A DNA stretch of 21,551 nt from the IMG/VR virus record IMGVR_UViG_3300045256_000773, positions 1-21,551 of that record; one strand, written 5' to 3'. Positions 18,994-21,551 of this stretch are shown one piece after another. Numbering within the stretch: position 1 is the stretch's first letter; every line of letters starts with the position of its first letter. The notes under the pieces were generated by a model, which was not told where the DNA came from, ran no database searches, and saw only the letters and a list, made by a program, of their open reading frames with translations. The stretch comes from a virus. Position numbers and translations under genes: made by a program.

Positions 18994-21551
18994 ATGGAAT
19001 TCAAAGACACCGGGGTGCTCGCGCTTCGGATGGAAACGCCCGAAGGCCAGAAGGAACTCGACGCTCTCAACGTGCGCGCGAAGGAGTTGAAAGCCACGCT
19101 GAAGGAAATCGAGCGCGACGGCGGCAAAGGCTCCGAAAATTGGAAAAAATACAAGCAGGAGCTGAAGGACGTGACTGACCAGGCTGACAAAGGCGGGAAG
19201 GCCATGAAGGGCATGGACCTGAGCAAGATGACGCTCCAGCAACTCGAAAACCACGTAAAGGGCCTGAACAAGGAACTCAAGGGGCTGGTGCCGGGAACGA
19301 GGCAGTTTGTCGATGCCACGCGGCGGTTGCAGGATGCCGAAAAACGCCTGGCTGACGTGCGCAAGCAGGTGAAGGGCATTCAGGATTCGGGCGAAGACCT
19401 GGCCAAGCCCACGCTCTGGAACAAAATCGGGAACGGGTTCAAAATCGTGTCGAACGCCGCGAAAGCTTTCGTGCTGCTCGGCATCGTGCAGACGATTTAC
19501 GACCTGGGCAGGCGGATTTTTGACACGACGGCCAAGTTCGAGAAGTACAACAAGGTGCTTGAAAACGCGCTGGGTAGCCAGAAGCTGGCGCAGCAATCGA
19601 TGGCTGCCATCAAGCAGATGGCGGCGAACACCATGTTCACAGTGGACCAACTCACCGATGGGTACGTGAAGATGGTGAACCGGGGGATGCGACCCACCCA
19701 GCAAGAGATGGTGGCAATGGCCGACCTCGCTGCGAGCCAGGGGAAGGAGTTCGACCAGTACGTGGAAGCGATGCTCGACGCTCAGACGGGCGAGTTTGAG
19801 CGGTTGAAGGAATTTGGCATTCGGGCCTCGAAGTCGGGCGACACGGTGAAACTCTCCTTCAAGGGGATGAACAAGGAGGTGAAGAACACGCCGGAGGCCA
19901 TTCAGGGCGCGCTGGTGGCGTTTGGGCAAATGAACGGGGTGGCAGGCCAGAATGCCAAAATGATGGACTCGTTGGGCGGGATGGCCTCAAACCTGGAGGA
20001 CAATTTCACCGCCCTGGCGAGTGAGGTGGGTGACGTACTCAGCCCGGTGTTCGTCGGCATTCTGTGGCTGCTCAACAAGGCCATCGACGTGATCCGGTTG
20101 CTGGTCAAAGGCATTTCCTCGTTCGTCACCGCCATCAAAACGGGCATCGACGGAATTAAGGTTTTCGTGACGGGGGCGGGCGGGATGCTCAGTCACCTGG
20201 GAACCGCCGTCAAGGAGTTTCTGAGCGGCAACTTCGACGCGGCCAAAAAAGCCTACGACGACGCGAAAAAGGTGCAGCAGGAAACGGTGAAGGGGGTGCT
20301 CGACTCGGCCAAGAAAGGCCGGGACGCGGTGATGGCCATCTGGACGGACAAGGGGTCGACGGAAAAGGCGGCGTTTGCCGGTAAGGAGCAGGGGAAAGCC
20401 TACGGCAAAAGTCTCACCGACGAGCAGAAAAAAGCTGCTGAGAAGCGCGCTAAGGAGCTGGCGAAAGAACGGGACGAACAGTACAAACAAGAGCGTGAAG
20501 CACAGATTGCGGCCATCGCCGATGAACTGACCCGCGAACGAGAGAAGGTCAAGCTCAAGTACGAACTCAAAAAACGGGAACTCGAGCGGGATAAACTGAC
20601 GGCTGCGCAACGGAAAGAATCGTTGGCTACCATTGAAAAACAACTCAAGAGCGAACTGGAGGAAGTTGAAAACAAACACCTCCAAAAGGTAAAGGAGGCT
20701 AACAAGAAGGCACTTGAATCCATTGCCGAGTTGGAGTCAGAAACCGGCCAGGCGTCGGCAGAGCAGGCACTCGAACGAGAGAAAAAGAAGATTGAGGAAA
20801 TCCGACGCAAACGCCTCCAGGAAGTAAAAGAATCCATCGCCGATGAATCGGTGAAGGCGCAGCAAATCAAAGCCATCAACAGTGCAGCCCAAGCAGCACT
20901 GGATAAACTTCACCGGGAATCTGCTCAGAAAAAACTCGACAACGAGAAGTTCATCATCGAGCAGGAGCGGCAGGCCGAAATGGCGTTGCTCGACTGGAAA
21001 GAAGTGCAGGCCCGAAACAACGCCACCAAACTGGCGGGCATCAAGCAGGAGCGCCTGAACACCGAACTGCGCCTGCTGAAGGACAAACTCGACGCCGAAG
21101 AAGCGGCGGAGAAGGCGAAGGCGCAGCGGGAAGTGGCCGACAAGGACCAACTGGCCACCACCCTGACGGCTCTCGAACACCGCTACCAAAACGAGCGGCT
21201 GAAGGCCGAAGCCGACACGAAGGCGAAGATTGAGGAGATTGACAAAGACCTCCACGAGCAGAAGACCAAGCGCCGGGTGGCGCTGTCGGAGGCGTTTGGC
21301 GCGCTGCTGAAAGGCGACGTGACCAACTTCCTGAATGCCGCGCAGAACATCGTGCAGGGCGAAACGGCAGCCTGGCAGAAGAAGCTCGCCAAAAACATGG
21401 AGGGTTACGAGGCCATCGGGAGCATGGCCACGCAGGCGGTGGCCTTCCTGAACGACCTGGCGCAGAAAAAAGCGGAGAAGGCCATCGCGGAAATCAACCG
21501 GGAGAAGGAACAAAAAATCGCGGCCAACAACGCGGAACTGGCCAACACCGA
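18994..21551 (+). CDS. phage tail tape measure protein, 3' end cut by window
   Basis: 852 codons from ATG 18994 run open to the right edge. Residues 1-135 are a charged helical region (KELDALNVRAKELKATLKEI-type). A short hydrophobic helix lies at about 159-167. An N-terminal tape-measure core of TP901 type follows, with AAIKQMAANTMFTVDQLTDGY and MADLAASQGKEFDQYVEAML. Hydrophobic segments at about 351-378 (VFVGILWLLNKAIDVIRLLV) fit the membrane-inserting part. From about residue 470 a very long K/E/A-rich coiled coil continues to the edge. The protein sets tail length, so a siphovirus- or myovirus-like tail is expected, but the end is missing. The core call is secure from size, composition and the membrane segments. 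Confidence 0.9.
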   Translation, partial: MEFKDTGVLALRMETPEGQKELDALNVRAKELKATLKEIERDGGKGSENWKKYKQELKDVTDQADKGGKAMKGMDLSKMTLQQLENHVKGLNKELKGLVPGTRQFVDATRRLQDAEKRLADVRKQVKGIQDSGEDLAKPTLWNKIGNGFKIVSNAAKAFVLLGIVQTIYDLGRRIFDTTAKFEKYNKVLENALGSQKLAQQSMAAIKQMAANTMFTVDQLTDGYVKMVNRGMRPTQQEMVAMADLAASQGKEFDQYVEAMLDAQTGEFERLKEFGIRASKSGDTVKLSFKGMNKEVKNTPEAIQGALVAFGQMNGVAGQNAKMMDSLGGMASNLEDNFTALASEVGDVLSPVFVGILWLLNKAIDVIRLLVKGISSFVTAIKTGIDGIKVFVTGAGGMLSHLGTAVKEFLSGNFDAAKKAYDDAKKVQQETVKGVLDSAKKGRDAVMAIWTDKGSTEKAAFAGKEQGKAYGKSLTDEQKKAAEKRAKELAKERDEQYKQEREAQIAAIADELTREREKVKLKYELKKRELERDKLTAAQRKESLATIEKQLKSELEEVENKHLQKVKEANKKALESIAELESETGQASAEQALEREKKKIEEIRRKRLQEVKESIADESVKAQQIKAINSAAQAALDKLHRESAQKKLDNEKFIIEQERQAEMALLDWKEVQARNNATKLAGIKQERLNTELRLLKDKLDAEEAAEKAKAQREVADKDQLATTLTALEHRYQNERLKAEADTKAKIEEIDKDLHEQKTKRRVALSEAFGALLKGDVTNFLNAAQNIVQGETAAWQKKLAKNMEGYEAIGSMATQAVAFLNDLAQKKAEKAIAEINREKEQKIAANNAELANT

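Noticed and set aside
1-21551. tRNA genes, CRISPR arrays, insertion sequences, integrase or attachment sites
   Set aside because: I saw no cloverleaf, regularly spaced repeats, transposase, recombinase or flanking direct repeats in the window.

Overview
The window is a GC-rich (roughly 60% by eye) stretch of a tailed bacteriophage or prophage, very probably from a Bacteroidota host of the Cytophagales/Hymenobacter kind. Four things point there: start codons lack Shine-Dalgarno sequences almost throughout; promoter-like sites follow the Bacteroidota -33 TTTG / -7 TAnnTTTG pattern; several proteins belong to families I know mainly from Bacteroidota phages (DUF6712-like connector, DUF5977-bearing tail protein, phage amidoligase); and genes are packed with ATGA or TGATG overlaps. 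Both ends are cut: a DNA methylase runs off the left edge and the tape measure runs off the right edge. No stretch over 300 bases lacks a gene. The largest gaps are 18292-18453, 2773-2914, 17355-17490 and 4120-4237, and all hold regulatory structure.

Layout. (1) 2-2772: a D12-class adenine methylase followed by small accessory genes, among them a degraded PAPS-reductase-like fragment and a small protein with a sliding-clamp-binding motif, closed by a strong terminator. (2) 2915-4119: a self-contained cassette of an HTH-amidoligase and a small translationally coupled partner, with a terminator on each side. (3) 4238-4919: a membrane-anchored coiled-coil protein and an overlapping second coiled-coil gene, which look spanin-like. 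(4) 4982-13083: a small protein, the portal, a duplicated connector-like protein, a coiled-coil membrane protein, a CHAP-like endolysin, four probable fibre or baseplate proteins, a holin-like protein, a possible tail-assembly protein and small membrane proteins. (5) 13147-16619: two large tail or baseplate proteins. (6) 16566-17354, minus strand: a small two- or three-gene island with its own host-type promoter, like a lysogenic-conversion 'moron'. (7) 17491-18291: a second D12 adenine methylase. (8) 18454-21551: a tail-completion-like protein and the tape measure.

The most notable structure not explained by the genes is a repeated promoter-like element. GTCCTTTTT (or GTCCTTT at the last site) is followed 26-27 bases later by nAnnTT(T/C)G and then, 18-31 bases later, by a start codon. 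It occurs at 4184, 4923, 13095, 17430 and 18389, once in nearly every sizeable plus-strand intergenic gap. It divides the structural genes into transcription units and may be a phage-specific promoter class. Other items of interest are the amidoligase cassette, a 12-base tandem repeat of in-frame mini-ORFs directly before the portal gene, a frameshifted moron gene, and the absence of any recognisable capsid or terminase gene.
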